DNA of 64,000 nucleotides from Defluviitaleaceae bacterium. GTDB taxonomy: Bacteria; Bacillota; Clostridia; Lachnospirales; WQUN01. The stretch covers positions 1 to 64,000 of the forward strand of contig WRAH01000006.1 of NCBI GenBank assembly GCA_009780315.1, written 5' to 3'. Below, piece by piece: positions 44,686 to 53,592 of this stretch. The translations under genes were made by a program, and so were the position numbers. Under the pieces are notes generated by a model. It was not told the DNA's origin and made no database searches. It saw nothing but the letters and a program-made list of their open reading frames with translations. Each line of letters begins with the position of its first letter. Position 1 is the first letter of the stretch.

Positions 44686-47073
44686 TTGAACGCAAAAGCT
44701 TTAAACACTCTCGAATATCAAAAAATAATTGAAATGTTAACAAGTTGTGCAGCATCAACCATGGGAAAATTCCGATGTACCGCACTGCTTCCTATGAATG
44801 ACCTTGACGATATTACCCGCGCACAAAACGAAACAACAGCGGCAGCAAGTTTAATCCTACGCAAAGGAAGTCTACCCCTTGGCGGAATCAGTGACATCCG
44901 CACTGCCTTAAAGCGGGCAATAGCAGGCGGCATATTACAAGCAGACGAGCTTTTAGCCGTCAGTGAATGTCTATATGTATGCAGAAAAGTTATAATGTAT
45001 GGCGGTATTTCAGCCCGTGGTGAAGCAGAGGACGATTCTTGTCTTACACCTTATTTTGATGGAATTTCTCCCGAAGAATCACTGGAGAGTGAAATTGCGC
45101 GCTGTATAAAACCTTCTGGAGAAATTGCAGATAATGCATCACCAAAATTGGCAGAAATTCGCCGAAGCATAAGTGTTGCACACAATCGCATTCGTGACCA
45201 TTTGCAAAAGGTTATTCAGTCTGCATCATACAAGACTATGTTACAAGACACTATTGTGACATTGCGCGGCGACAGGTTTTGTGTACCTGTAAAAGCCGAA
45301 TATCGGGGTTCATTCCCCGGCATGGTGCATGACCAAAGCGCTACAGGTGCGACAGTTTTTATGGAACCATTAAGCGTGGTAGAATTAAATAATAAAATAA
45401 AAGATTTACACTATGAAGAAAAACGTGAAGAAGAACGCATTTTGTTTAAATTAAGCGGACTTGTTGGTAATCATGGAGAAATTCTTGATGCCAACCTTAC
45501 ACAAATCACCCACTTAGATTTTGTATTTGCCAAGGGCGAACTGGCACTTCAAATGAAAGCAACCGAACCAACCTTCAATAATCGTGGATATGTAAATATT
45601 CGCAAAGGACGACATCCTTTGCTGAATCAAGACCATGTTGTGCCTACAGATATTTATCTTGGCGGCGACTTTTCTATGCTGTTAATCACTGGCCCAAATA
45701 CAGGCGGAAAAACTGTGGCATTAAAAACCATCGGGCTTTTTACATGTATGGGGCAAGCGGGCTTGCATATTCCTGCCTATGATAACTCTGAGCTTGCTGT
45801 TTTTGATGAAGTGTTTGCCGCTATTGGTGATGAGCAAAGCATCGAACAAAGTCTAAGCACATTTTCCTCCCACATGAGTAATATCGTAAGCATTCTCAAA
45901 AATTTAAACGCCAATGCATTGGTACTCTTGGACGAACTTGGCGCAGGTACAGACCCTACGGAAGGTGCAGCATTAGCAATCGCTTTGCTTGGGTATCTCC
46001 ATGAACGTAAAATTCGTACCGCTGTAACCACACACTACAGCGAGTTAAAAGTCTATGCGCTTTCAACAGAGGGTGTAGAAAATGCCAGTTGTGAATTTGA
46101 TGTAGAGACTTTGCGTCCAACTTACCGTCTGCTTATTGGAATCCCCGGTAAAAGTAATGCTTTTGCCATTGCAAAACGCCTAGGACTTGGTGATGATATT
46201 ATAGATGAAGCACGTGCAGTGCTAAGTCAAAAAGATGTGCGCTTTGAAGATATGATAACTGACCTTGAAGCCAGCAAAAAAATGGTACTCATGGAGCAAG
46301 ACCGCGCAGCAACCTACCGTCGTGAAGCAGAGAAACTTCGTGAAGATGTTGCAAAACAAGAAGTATGGCTTCGTACCCAAAAGGAAAAAATCCAACGTCA
46401 AGCACGTGAAGAAGCCTTGCAACTTGTACATGAAGCAAAAAAAGAAGCTGAAGCCGTCATTGCCAAAATGCGCAAGCAACTAGAAGGTGCAGGTCAACGA
46501 GAATTAGAAGACGCACGCCGCCAAGCACGTGAAGGACTAACTGCCCTTAGCGAAGGAATTGCGCCATCAACAGAAACTTTACCTACCCGCACCCCTCCAG
46601 ACAACTTACGCCGAGGTGACAGGGTTCACATCCATTCCATGAACCAACAAGGAACAGTATCTACTCCCCCCGACTCTAATGGGCAAGTACAAATTCAGGC
46701 AGGCATTATGAAAATCAAAGTTCATGTTAGTGATTTATCATTAGATGAAGATACGCCTGAAGAAAAAGCTTCTGCAATTGTCAAAGCCCGTTCAGTCGCC
46801 CGTAGCGGCAGTGTTTCAAAATCTTTAAGCATTTCTCACGAAATAGACCTACGCGGTATGATGCCCGAGGAGGCAACTACTCAAGCAGAAAAATATCTTG
46901 ATGATGCTTTCCTTGCAAGCCTTTCTACCGTAAGTATCATCCACGGAAAAGGTACAGGCGTTCTTCGTACCACTATCCATACAATATTAAAGCGGCATCC
47001 TCATATAAGAGAATACCGCTTAGGTAAATATGGTGAAGGTGAAGACGGTGTTACTATTGTCACTTTAAAATAA
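44686..47073 (+). CDS. mutS2: MutS2 endonuclease-like ATPase
   Basis: MutS2 acts on recombination intermediates and on collided ribosomes. It has the MutS core with Walker A GPNTGGKTVALK (residues 336-347), DEQSIEQSLSTFSSHM and LLDELGAGTDPTEG for Walker B. A long coiled coil (about 520-620) is followed by a KOW-like region and a C-terminal Smr domain (DLRGMMPEEA and IIHGKGTGVLRTTIH). The length (795 aa) is typical. The start is a TTG at 44686 with a weak GAGG site. Confidence 0.95.
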   Translation: MNAKALNTLEYQKIIEMLTSCAASTMGKFRCTALLPMNDLDDITRAQNETTAAASLILRKGSLPLGGISDIRTALKRAIAGGILQADELLAVSECLYVCRKVIMYGGISARGEAEDDSCLTPYFDGISPEESLESEIARCIKPSGEIADNASPKLAEIRRSISVAHNRIRDHLQKVIQSASYKTMLQDTIVTLRGDRFCVPVKAEYRGSFPGMVHDQSATGATVFMEPLSVVELNNKIKDLHYEEKREEERILFKLSGLVGNHGEILDANLTQITHLDFVFAKGELALQMKATEPTFNNRGYVNIRKGRHPLLNQDHVVPTDIYLGGDFSMLLITGPNTGGKTVALKTIGLFTCMGQAGLHIPAYDNSELAVFDEVFAAIGDEQSIEQSLSTFSSHMSNIVSILKNLNANALVLLDELGAGTDPTEGAALAIALLGYLHERKIRTAVTTHYSELKVYALSTEGVENASCEFDVETLRPTYRLLIGIPGKSNAFAIAKRLGLGDDIIDEARAVLSQKDVRFEDMITDLEASKKMVLMEQDRAATYRREAEKLREDVAKQEVWLRTQKEKIQRQAREEALQLVHEAKKEAEAVIAKMRKQLEGAGQRELEDARRQAREGLTALSEGIAPSTETLPTRTPPDNLRRGDRVHIHSMNQQGTVSTPPDSNGQVQIQAGIMKIKVHVSDLSLDEDTPEEKASAIVKARSVARSGSVSKSLSISHEIDLRGMMPEEATTQAEKYLDDAFLASLSTVSIIHGKGTGVLRTTIHTILKRHPHIREYRLGKYGEGEDGVTIVTLK

Positions 47074-47096
47074 ATAAAATAATTGAAAATTTTTGC

Positions 47097-47125
47097 TTGC
47101 ATTTTATCCATATCTGTGATATCAT
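47097..47125 (+). promoter_or_regulatory. Promoter of the tRNA-fMet gene
   Basis: TTGCAT at 47097-47102, a 17-base spacer and TATCAT at 47120-47125 lie just upstream of the tRNA, giving a start near 47132. Confidence 0.6.
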
Positions 47126-47137
47126 ATTTTTTGTCGT

Positions 47138-47211
<74 letters not shown>

Positions 47212-47219
47212 TAAGTAAA

Positions 47220-47259
47220 AAACAAACCCTCAGAAATTAAGTTTTCTGAGGGTTTGTTT
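47220..47259. terminator. Bidirectional hairpin after the tRNA
   Basis: AAACAAACCCTCAGAAA and TTTCTGAGGGTTTGTTT form a perfect 17 bp stem with a 6-base loop. It serves the tRNA on the plus strand and the last gene of the export operon on the minus strand. Confidence 0.88.
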
Positions 47260-47262
47260 AAT

Positions 47263-48192
47263 TTATTCGCAATTCTGGGTATAACAGCAATTTACTTTAG
47301 CAAAATCCACCATTAAATTGTAGTTAATGCGATTGAAGTCAATTATGGGTTCAAAGTAGTTTTTTACTATCATTTCCATTTGTCTATTACCCTGAGCTAC
47401 ATCAAACCAAAGATATTCAAATGATAATGCAATTAAATTAAATACATGTGCAGCAAAGGAATGGGCTACCATTTTTGCCCTTTCTGTTTCGTACATATAA
47501 AAATGCTGTATCATTATTTCATTTTCAGATATCAACCTGCATAATATCCATCCCATTGGCTCCTGCATATTGTTTCTGGTAAAAACATATGAGTTGCGCT
47601 CGTCAATACGTAAACTATGTTTTTTCTGATAGCTAAATGGTGAAGTATCTTTACTGCGCATTTTATCTTTTAATGTCACATTGCATTCCGATAACTTCTG
47701 CACACCGTATCCTCTATTCACCCAAAGTTTAGGGTTAAAAATTTTGAATTTCCTCAAATGGCTAAAGTCCGAAGTTTTAATCCGAAATTGCTTAGAACTT
47801 TGTACATCTCTCACATTGCAATATGGTATACTTGTTAAAAGTTGAATGTGAGCATTTATTTCAGCATTATCATCTGTAATAAAATTCCACATTGCATGGT
47901 TAATTCTTCTAGTATTTATTGCCGCCATAAAAATAGAGTGCAATAATGCTCTAACATTTTCATAAACACGATACTCTTTTTTAATATACATATAATGGAG
48001 AAAAAACCTATCTGTTCCATGCTCAATGACCCCATAAGCCATACCTATGGGGTCATTATTTTGACTCATTCCTATAACTAGCCTTTTATATTTTTGTTCA
48101 AGAAATAAGAATGACGGAAGTACTTGATGTTCAAGCACTTTTTTTGCGAAGTCCTCTATTACCATTCTTTCAACAATCAATTCAAAGTTCAT
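47263..48192 (-). CDS. Tandem GNAT-like protein of the NHLM export operon, 309 aa
   Basis: I do not recognise a named family. Two stretches read like GNAT cores: DPIGMAYGVIEHGTDRFFLHYMYIKKEYR with a following helix near residues 45-100, and EPMGWILCRLISENEIMIQHFYMYETERAK near 210-250. A tandem acyltransferase fold is therefore plausible, though the acetyl-CoA binding loop is not canonical in either half. The gene begins 4 bases after the stop of the second NHLM transporter and ends the operon. It may modify the exported peptide or provide self-protection (inference). Confidence 0.5.
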   Translation of the reverse strand: MNFELIVERMVIEDFAKKVLEHQVLPSFLFLEQKYKRLVIGMSQNNDPIGMAYGVIEHGTDRFFLHYMYIKKEYRVYENVRALLHSIFMAAINTRRINHAMWNFITDDNAEINAHIQLLTSIPYCNVRDVQSSKQFRIKTSDFSHLRKFKIFNPKLWVNRGYGVQKLSECNVTLKDKMRSKDTSPFSYQKKHSLRIDERNSYVFTRNNMQEPMGWILCRLISENEIMIQHFYMYETERAKMVAHSFAAHVFNLIALSFEYLWFDVAQGNRQMEMIVKNYFEPIIDFNRINYNLMVDFAKVNCCYTQNCE

Positions 48193-48196
48193 TGAA

Positions 48197-50380
48197 TTAA
48201 CCGTCCAACCGTTGACGCTTGACTAGTTCTGCAAACTTCCCATTAAGAGACATTAACTGCTCGTACGTGCCATCCTCAACAATTTTCCCTTCTTCCAGCA
48301 TAATCACTCTATCACATTGGCGTATTGTAGATAGTCTATGTGCTATAACAATTCGTGTGCATTTTAAGCCATCTAAAGACTGTGAAACGTGCTTTTGAGT
48401 TATATTGTCCAAGGCAGAAGTTGCTTCATCAAGCAAAAGAATTTTAGGCTTTGGTGCAAGCGCACGAGCAATCAATACACGTTGCTTTTGACCACCAGAT
48501 AATCCGCCGCCACCATCTGAAACCAATGTATGCATACCCATTGGCATATTACGAATATCCTCGGCTATACCAGCCATTTCTGCCGCTTCCCAAGCTTCAT
48601 CTATAGTCAGCAATGGTGCGGATACAACAATATTTTCGTAAATTGAACCCGTCATAAGTTTGCCGTTTTGAATTACACAACCAATAGATTTGCGAAGAGA
48701 TTTTAAGTCTATAGATTTCATATCTTGGGCATCATAATAAACAGCACCCCTATGTGGTTCTTCAAAACCTAGTAACAGCCGCAGTAAAGTAGATTTTCCA
48801 CACCCAGAAGCGCCTACAATCGCAACATATTGACCTTTGTTAATTTTTAAAGATAAATTATTTAACACATAGGGCATATTTTCATTATAGCGGAAGAACA
48901 CATTATTTATTTCAATGCTTCCAGACAAACGATTTATCATCTTTTTCCCTACAGATGTTTCTGGCTCTACATCCATAATCGGTTTGGCTAAATCCATGAT
49001 GGGTCTAATTGATGCAACTGTTGTTGAAAGCGAAGTCAAAGACATCACTGCCCCAGAAAGCATTGCATATGCGGCTGCAAAAGCCATATATTCTGCTACC
49101 GCAATATCAGCAGAAGCTGATATTGAAAATAGCACGATACTACCCACTGCTGTTGTCGTACCCACCAAAACCGCTGAAATCCTTAAAAAGATTGGAGGCG
49201 CATAGGTCAGTGCAGCATTTTCAGAATATTTTTTTGCCCATTTAGAAAACGCTCGACGTTCGCTTCCCGAAATTTTAATTTTCTGCACACCTGAAACCAG
49301 AGAAAATACCAACCCGTGCAACTTTGCCGCACCAGCAAGTTGCTTCCTAGAAATTTTAACTTCAAATAATGCAGCAATACTCGTTATTGCTAATGAAATT
49401 GCAACAATAATTAAAGCAGGTATGGTCAGTACAGGTGCAATAAACGCAATTTGCCCAATAAAAACAAATGAAAATAACCCAGTTAGCCCTGCACCAAAAA
49501 TAACTTGAATTAAAACGGTACACAATGAGGAAATACCATGTAACCGCTGTGAAATTTCACCTGTTGTGTAATCTTTGAAAAAAACTGCTGGTAAGGATAA
49601 CAATCTACTCATGGCAGCAGACTGTACGGCGACTTCTGCCTTAGTTGATATACGCGCTTGCACTATATTTTGCGTAATCCGAATCAGCATAGTTGATATT
49701 GTTGCACCAACCAACAGGAATGATATTGCCATAAGATGTGAATATCCACCCATTGGAATGACATGACCAAAAATTTGCTGATTTGCATAAGGTATGAGCA
49801 TTCCAAGAACAGTTGCTGTTAAAATGGTTGCTACAATGATTACATAATCGGAAACAGCTAAAGTCCTTGCCATATAAATAAGTAAATCTACTATGCTAAT
49901 TTTATGGCTTGGCAATGGATTATAAAAACAATATGCATCAATGCCTATATTTTTTGCATTTTCTTTGTTTACTTTTATACGCTTATTTAGTTCATGGTCA
50001 AAGTATATATATCCAGACATTTTTCCTGGCAGAAGACTAATTATCTGTCCGCTATGAGTCTGTCCTAGTAGTGGACCAATGCCATCTTTATACCATTTTC
50101 CTGTAAGCTCCACTCTGCGACGCTTTATGCCCGACGGATGTAGGAAAAATTCTAGCTGGTCATCTACAGATTCGATATTGTCCGGCAATGCACCCGGCGT
50201 AATATGGTAATATTTTAATATTTCTTCTATGGCATTTTTTGCGGTTTCTCTGTCCGACAAAAATGTCTCTGCTTCACGTTTATGCCCCATTACCACAGAA
50301 GCCAGTTGAACAAAGCTTAATTCAAAAGCACTTTGGTCATTTTTAATTCTATTTGATATTTGGTCGCTATACAAACCCAT
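48197..50380 (-). CDS. NHLM-type peptide exporter, permease/ATPase without peptidase, 727 aa
   Basis: The N-terminal 165 residues form a cytoplasmic domain without C39 motifs. Membrane helices lie at about 170-460. The C-terminal ATPase has Walker A GASGCGKST near residue 515, signature LSGGQKQR and Walker B ILLLDEATSALDN. This matches the second ABC protein of NHLM (nitrile-hydratase-leader-associated) export systems, which works with a peptidase-containing partner. It lies 28 bases after that partner gene. Confidence 0.88.
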   Translation of the reverse strand: MGLYSDQISNRIKNDQSAFELSFVQLASVVMGHKREAETFLSDRETAKNAIEEILKYYHITPGALPDNIESVDDQLEFFLHPSGIKRRRVELTGKWYKDGIGPLLGQTHSGQIISLLPGKMSGYIYFDHELNKRIKVNKENAKNIGIDAYCFYNPLPSHKISIVDLLIYMARTLAVSDYVIIVATILTATVLGMLIPYANQQIFGHVIPMGGYSHLMAISFLLVGATISTMLIRITQNIVQARISTKAEVAVQSAAMSRLLSLPAVFFKDYTTGEISQRLHGISSLCTVLIQVIFGAGLTGLFSFVFIGQIAFIAPVLTIPALIIVAISLAITSIAALFEVKISRKQLAGAAKLHGLVFSLVSGVQKIKISGSERRAFSKWAKKYSENAALTYAPPIFLRISAVLVGTTTAVGSIVLFSISASADIAVAEYMAFAAAYAMLSGAVMSLTSLSTTVASIRPIMDLAKPIMDVEPETSVGKKMINRLSGSIEINNVFFRYNENMPYVLNNLSLKINKGQYVAIVGASGCGKSTLLRLLLGFEEPHRGAVYYDAQDMKSIDLKSLRKSIGCVIQNGKLMTGSIYENIVVSAPLLTIDEAWEAAEMAGIAEDIRNMPMGMHTLVSDGGGGLSGGQKQRVLIARALAPKPKILLLDEATSALDNITQKHVSQSLDGLKCTRIVIAHRLSTIRQCDRVIMLEEGKIVEDGTYEQLMSLNGKFAELVKRQRLDG

Positions 50381-50408
50381 ACCAGCACCTTGCCTCTCTT
50401 ATCAAGTC

Positions 50409-52583
50409 TTATTCTGTGGTAACAAGTTCAGCATAGTACCCATCTGTTTTAATTAGCTCTTCATGGGTTCCACGCTCTACAATAAGCCCTTTATTCATCA
50501 CAATTATTTCATCACAGCTACGAATTGTAGATAATCTATGGGCAATAATAATACAGGTAATCCCTCTATTGCGTATTGCATTAGCTACGTCATTTTCTGT
50601 TTTAGCGTCCAACGCACTGGTTGCTTCATCCATAATAAGTATGGCAGGGTCACTAGCCAAAGCCCTCGCAATTTCCAAACGCTGGCGTTGACCACCTGAA
50701 AAGTTTTTACCGTCTTCAGCCAACATATGTTTGTAACCATCTGACCTTTGAAGAATATCGTGGTGGATACCTGCATCCTTGCTTGCAAGTATGACTTCAA
50801 ATTCCTCTATGGATGTATCCCAAAGTTTAACATTATCCGATACAGTGTCTTCAAAGATAGTGATATCTTGGTCAACAACGGCAATAGAACTTGTAAATGA
50901 ATGACGGTTAACGTCTGTTATATGCACATCATCAAAAAGAATTTCACCACTCCAAGGCTTATACAGTCCAGAAACTAATTTAGCCAAAGTTGATTTGCCG
51001 CACCCGCTAGACCCTACAATGGCTACAGAAGAGCCTGCCTTTAATGTCATATTAAAATCCTTAATTAGTGGCGGTGCTAGTCTGTTATAACCAAATGAAA
51101 CATCCTTTAACTCAAGGTTGCCAGTTAACTTATTAGGAGCATCAGTATGCTCAGAAACATCTTCCTTTACATCTGGTTCATATTTGAACACATCCTCTAC
51201 ACGCTCCATGGTTACACGCATTTCTTGAATAGATTGCGTTGCGTCTATAAAGGATTCTACTGGTGCTGTAAATGCCAGTAGGAAACTTTGAAAAGCCAAA
51301 AGCATACCCGCAGTAAATGCGCCTGTTAAAATGAGATATGCACCTGTGATTAAGATAGCAACACGAGAAAGTGATAGTACAAATTCAGGTATTGCGCCTA
51401 AGTACACATTGGTTTTTATAAAATCCACTTGTGACCTGTTTACAGCGGCTCTAATGCCTGCCCATTGCTCAAAAAAGCCATTTTCTGCACCAGACGATTT
51501 TATGGTTTCAATCATTTGTATACCGCCTAATGTAAGCCCTCTAAGCTTGCCCTCATCTCTCATTTGTGTGCGGGCAATTTTTATACGTCTATTAGAAATT
51601 ATTTTTGCCATTACCATATTGATTACAATGGCAACAACCCCTATAGCCGTCAGAAGCAAACTATAACGCACCATGACTATAAAGTAGAAGATAGTAAGTA
51701 CAAAGTTCAAAAATAGTGGTGCTAATTTAGCAATGAGCGTTTCGGCAATGGTTTCATTATATTTAAGCCTACCAACTATTTCGCCAGGCATACGTTGAGA
51801 GAAAAAACTCATAGGTAGGCGCAAAACATGCCATAGAAACACCGAATTTGCCACAATTGCTAATTTACCGCGTATTTTAAGCAAGTACAGTGCATTGATT
51901 AAATACACAACAAAAGACACAACTGCCAGCCCTATCATACCCAAGATAAGGGGTCTAAACCATTCTGGGTTATACCCAGTCAAAACCCTATCTAAAAAAA
52001 CCCTAGACAATACAGGATTTATAATACCGATTAAGGATATTAAAAACATGGTGAAAATAACAAAAACAATTGGAGCAACTGTACCCTTTAACCTGTCACG
52101 AGCAAATTTTAATACACTTTGCCTTTGCCCCTCTGGTTTAAAATTTGTGTCTGGCTCAAAAGTCATGTAAACACCAGTAAATGACTTATCAAAAACCGGC
52201 AGCGGAACCTTTATCTCACCAGACGCAGGGTCGTTGATGTAGGCAAACTTGTCCGAGAATCCTGTTAATACTACAAAGTGATTAAAGTTCCAATGGATTA
52301 TACAAGGCAAATGAGCATCTTTTACAGCATCTACGCCACCACGGAACCCCCTAGATTCAAGCCCATAATTTCGCCCAGCCATAATAATATACTTTGCATT
52401 AGAACCGTCACGGCTTACAGCGCATTCTTCACGCACTTTTTCTAAAGGAATCCACTTTTTATAGTATGCCAAAATCATAGCCAAACACGCTGCGCCACAT
52501 TCCAGCATTTCCATTTGCATAATCACTGGTACTTTTACGCGCGGCTTTGGCTTCCTAGTTTTATTTGCACTCACTTTAATCAC
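50409..52583 (-). CDS. NHLM-type peptidase/permease/ATPase exporter, 724 aa
   Basis: The N-terminal C39 peptidase is intact: Cys29 in MLECGAACLAM, His102 in NHFVVLTGF and Asp118 in INDPASGE. It cleaves double-glycine leaders. Six membrane helices and an ATPase follow with GSSGCGKST, FSGGQRQR and LIMDEATSALD. This is the cleaving transporter of NHLM systems and can act on the double-glycine leader encoded at 61717-62016. The start is a GTG at 52583 overlapping the preceding stop by 4 bases, so it is coupled to the mini-HlyD gene. Confidence 0.93.
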   Translation of the reverse strand: MIKVSANKTRKPKPRVKVPVIMQMEMLECGAACLAMILAYYKKWIPLEKVREECAVSRDGSNAKYIIMAGRNYGLESRGFRGGVDAVKDAHLPCIIHWNFNHFVVLTGFSDKFAYINDPASGEIKVPLPVFDKSFTGVYMTFEPDTNFKPEGQRQSVLKFARDRLKGTVAPIVFVIFTMFLISLIGIINPVLSRVFLDRVLTGYNPEWFRPLILGMIGLAVVSFVVYLINALYLLKIRGKLAIVANSVFLWHVLRLPMSFFSQRMPGEIVGRLKYNETIAETLIAKLAPLFLNFVLTIFYFIVMVRYSLLLTAIGVVAIVINMVMAKIISNRRIKIARTQMRDEGKLRGLTLGGIQMIETIKSSGAENGFFEQWAGIRAAVNRSQVDFIKTNVYLGAIPEFVLSLSRVAILITGAYLILTGAFTAGMLLAFQSFLLAFTAPVESFIDATQSIQEMRVTMERVEDVFKYEPDVKEDVSEHTDAPNKLTGNLELKDVSFGYNRLAPPLIKDFNMTLKAGSSVAIVGSSGCGKSTLAKLVSGLYKPWSGEILFDDVHITDVNRHSFTSSIAVVDQDITIFEDTVSDNVKLWDTSIEEFEVILASKDAGIHHDILQRSDGYKHMLAEDGKNFSGGQRQRLEIARALASDPAILIMDEATSALDAKTENDVANAIRNRGITCIIIAHRLSTIRSCDEIIVMNKGLIVERGTHEELIKTDGYYAELVTTE

Positions 52584-52789
52584 CCACCTAACAGAAACTG
52601 TATTGGTCTAATGCCTTCAGGTAATTCATAAGTGATACTCCAAACGATTACTGAAATAAGCATAATGGCAATAGCTCCCAAAATAATCCACACACTGGGA
52701 TTAGAAACTTTAATATAGTCATTTAGTTTTTCTGGAGATGACATTTTGTCTAGACTTTCCTTGCGAAAGATATTTTTCTTGTTGTTCAT
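52580..52789 (-). CDS. Mini-HlyD, N-terminal stub of an NHLM adaptor, 69 aa
   Basis: The opening NKKNIFRKESLDKMSSPEKL and the helix SVWIILGAIAIMLISVIVW match the N-terminus of the NHLM HlyD-type secretion proteins, normally several hundred residues long. Here the protein stops after about 15 outer residues (YELPEGIRPIQFLLGG). The stop overlaps the GTG start of the peptidase transporter by 4 bases, so there is no room for a lost downstream half, and a frameshift cannot explain it. It is either a true minimal adaptor or membrane-anchored cofactor, or a remnant kept for translational coupling. Confidence 0.75.
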   Translation of the reverse strand: MNNKKNIFRKESLDKMSSPEKLNDYIKVSNPSVWIILGAIAIMLISVIVWSITYELPEGIRPIQFLLGG

Positions 52790-52810
52790 ACAAACTCAAC
52801 CTTTCTGTCG

Positions 52811-53251
52811 TTAACTAGATTTTAGATATTTTTCTACAAGTAAAATATTGTGACCGTTTTCGTATTTGTAAATTTGTGTGTCCGTAAATTTTTTAGAAAG
52901 CATGATGCCTAAACCACCTATTTCACGGTCAGAAATATGTGCATCCAAATCTGAAATTTTATGTTCAAGTGGATTATATGGTTTGCCAGCATCACGAAAT
53001 TCCATTGTCACCTTATTTTGCTCTGGACAAAGAAAAATCTTTAGAAGGAACGTACCGGGGGCATCATCATAGGCATATTGGAAAATATTAAAAGCCAGTT
53101 CTTCACCCACAAGTGTGAGTTGCTTTGTATCTCGTGGATTGCCGACATCCTTAATACATAATTCTACAAAATCCATCACTCTATCCATGTTATTCGCCTT
53201 TGTGAGTACTTCCATCCCATAGTTACTCATTTCCATTTCAAATTTCAGCAT
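52811..53251 (-). CDS. RsbW/SpoIIAB-type anti-sigma-like serine kinase, 146 aa
   Basis: An HATPase domain of the GHKL type for protein serine kinases: VGEELAFNIFQYAYDD holds the N-box, and the G-box region is SDREIGGLGIMLSKKFTD. Such kinases phosphorylate STAS antagonists and hold target proteins inactive. ATG 53251 has AGGAGGAGG upstream, and longer starts in frame are rejected. It lies between the STAS gene and the mini-HlyD gene in the same operon. No sigma factor gene is adjacent, so its client may be something else. Confidence 0.85.
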   Translation of the reverse strand: MLKFEMEMSNYGMEVLTKANNMDRVMDFVELCIKDVGNPRDTKQLTLVGEELAFNIFQYAYDDAPGTFLLKIFLCPEQNKVTMEFRDAGKPYNPLEHKISDLDAHISDREIGGLGIMLSKKFTDTQIYKYENGHNILLVEKYLKSS

Positions 53252-53264
53252 AAGTATCCTCCTC

Positions 53265-53570
53265 CTAGCTTGATGTTTTAAACTCAATAAAATCTGCAAG
53301 TCCGCATATATCTAATACTTCCATTACTTCTTCGTTGACATCTACCATTACAATGGTCATACCTGATGCTATTTTTTGTTGTGCAAAAATAATTACACGT
53401 ATCCCCGAACTAGAGATATAAGTAAGTTCTGCACACTCAAAAACTATGGTTGATATATCCTTGCCCTTTAATTCAGCAAGTGCGTCCATAAGTTTTGGTG
53501 CGCGGGCAAAGTCTAGTTTGCCTGCAAGCGTTACATATGTTTCCTTGCCTTCTTTAATTGAAAACTCCAT
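53265..53570 (-). CDS. STAS-domain antagonist (RsbV/SpoIIAA-like), 101 aa
   Basis: A complete STAS domain with LAGKLDFARAPKL and the phosphorylation loop ELTYISSSGIRVI, where Ser55 before Gly56 is the expected phospho-site. In its unphosphorylated form it would release the client of the RsbW-like kinase. ATG 53570 has GAGGTGG upstream. It is flanked by the phosphatase and kinase genes, giving the whole partner-switch in one operon. Confidence 0.88.
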   Translation of the reverse strand: MEFSIKEGKETYVTLAGKLDFARAPKLMDALAELKGKDISTIVFECAELTYISSSGIRVIIFAQQKIASGMTIVMVDVNEEVMEVLDICGLADFIEFKTSS

Positions 53571-53592
53571 AAGCCACCTCATATTTTATGAT

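Noticed and set aside
52580-52583. Mini-HlyD considered as the product of an assembly frameshift
   Set aside because: The transporter start overlaps its stop, so there is no sequence left that could encode the missing part.
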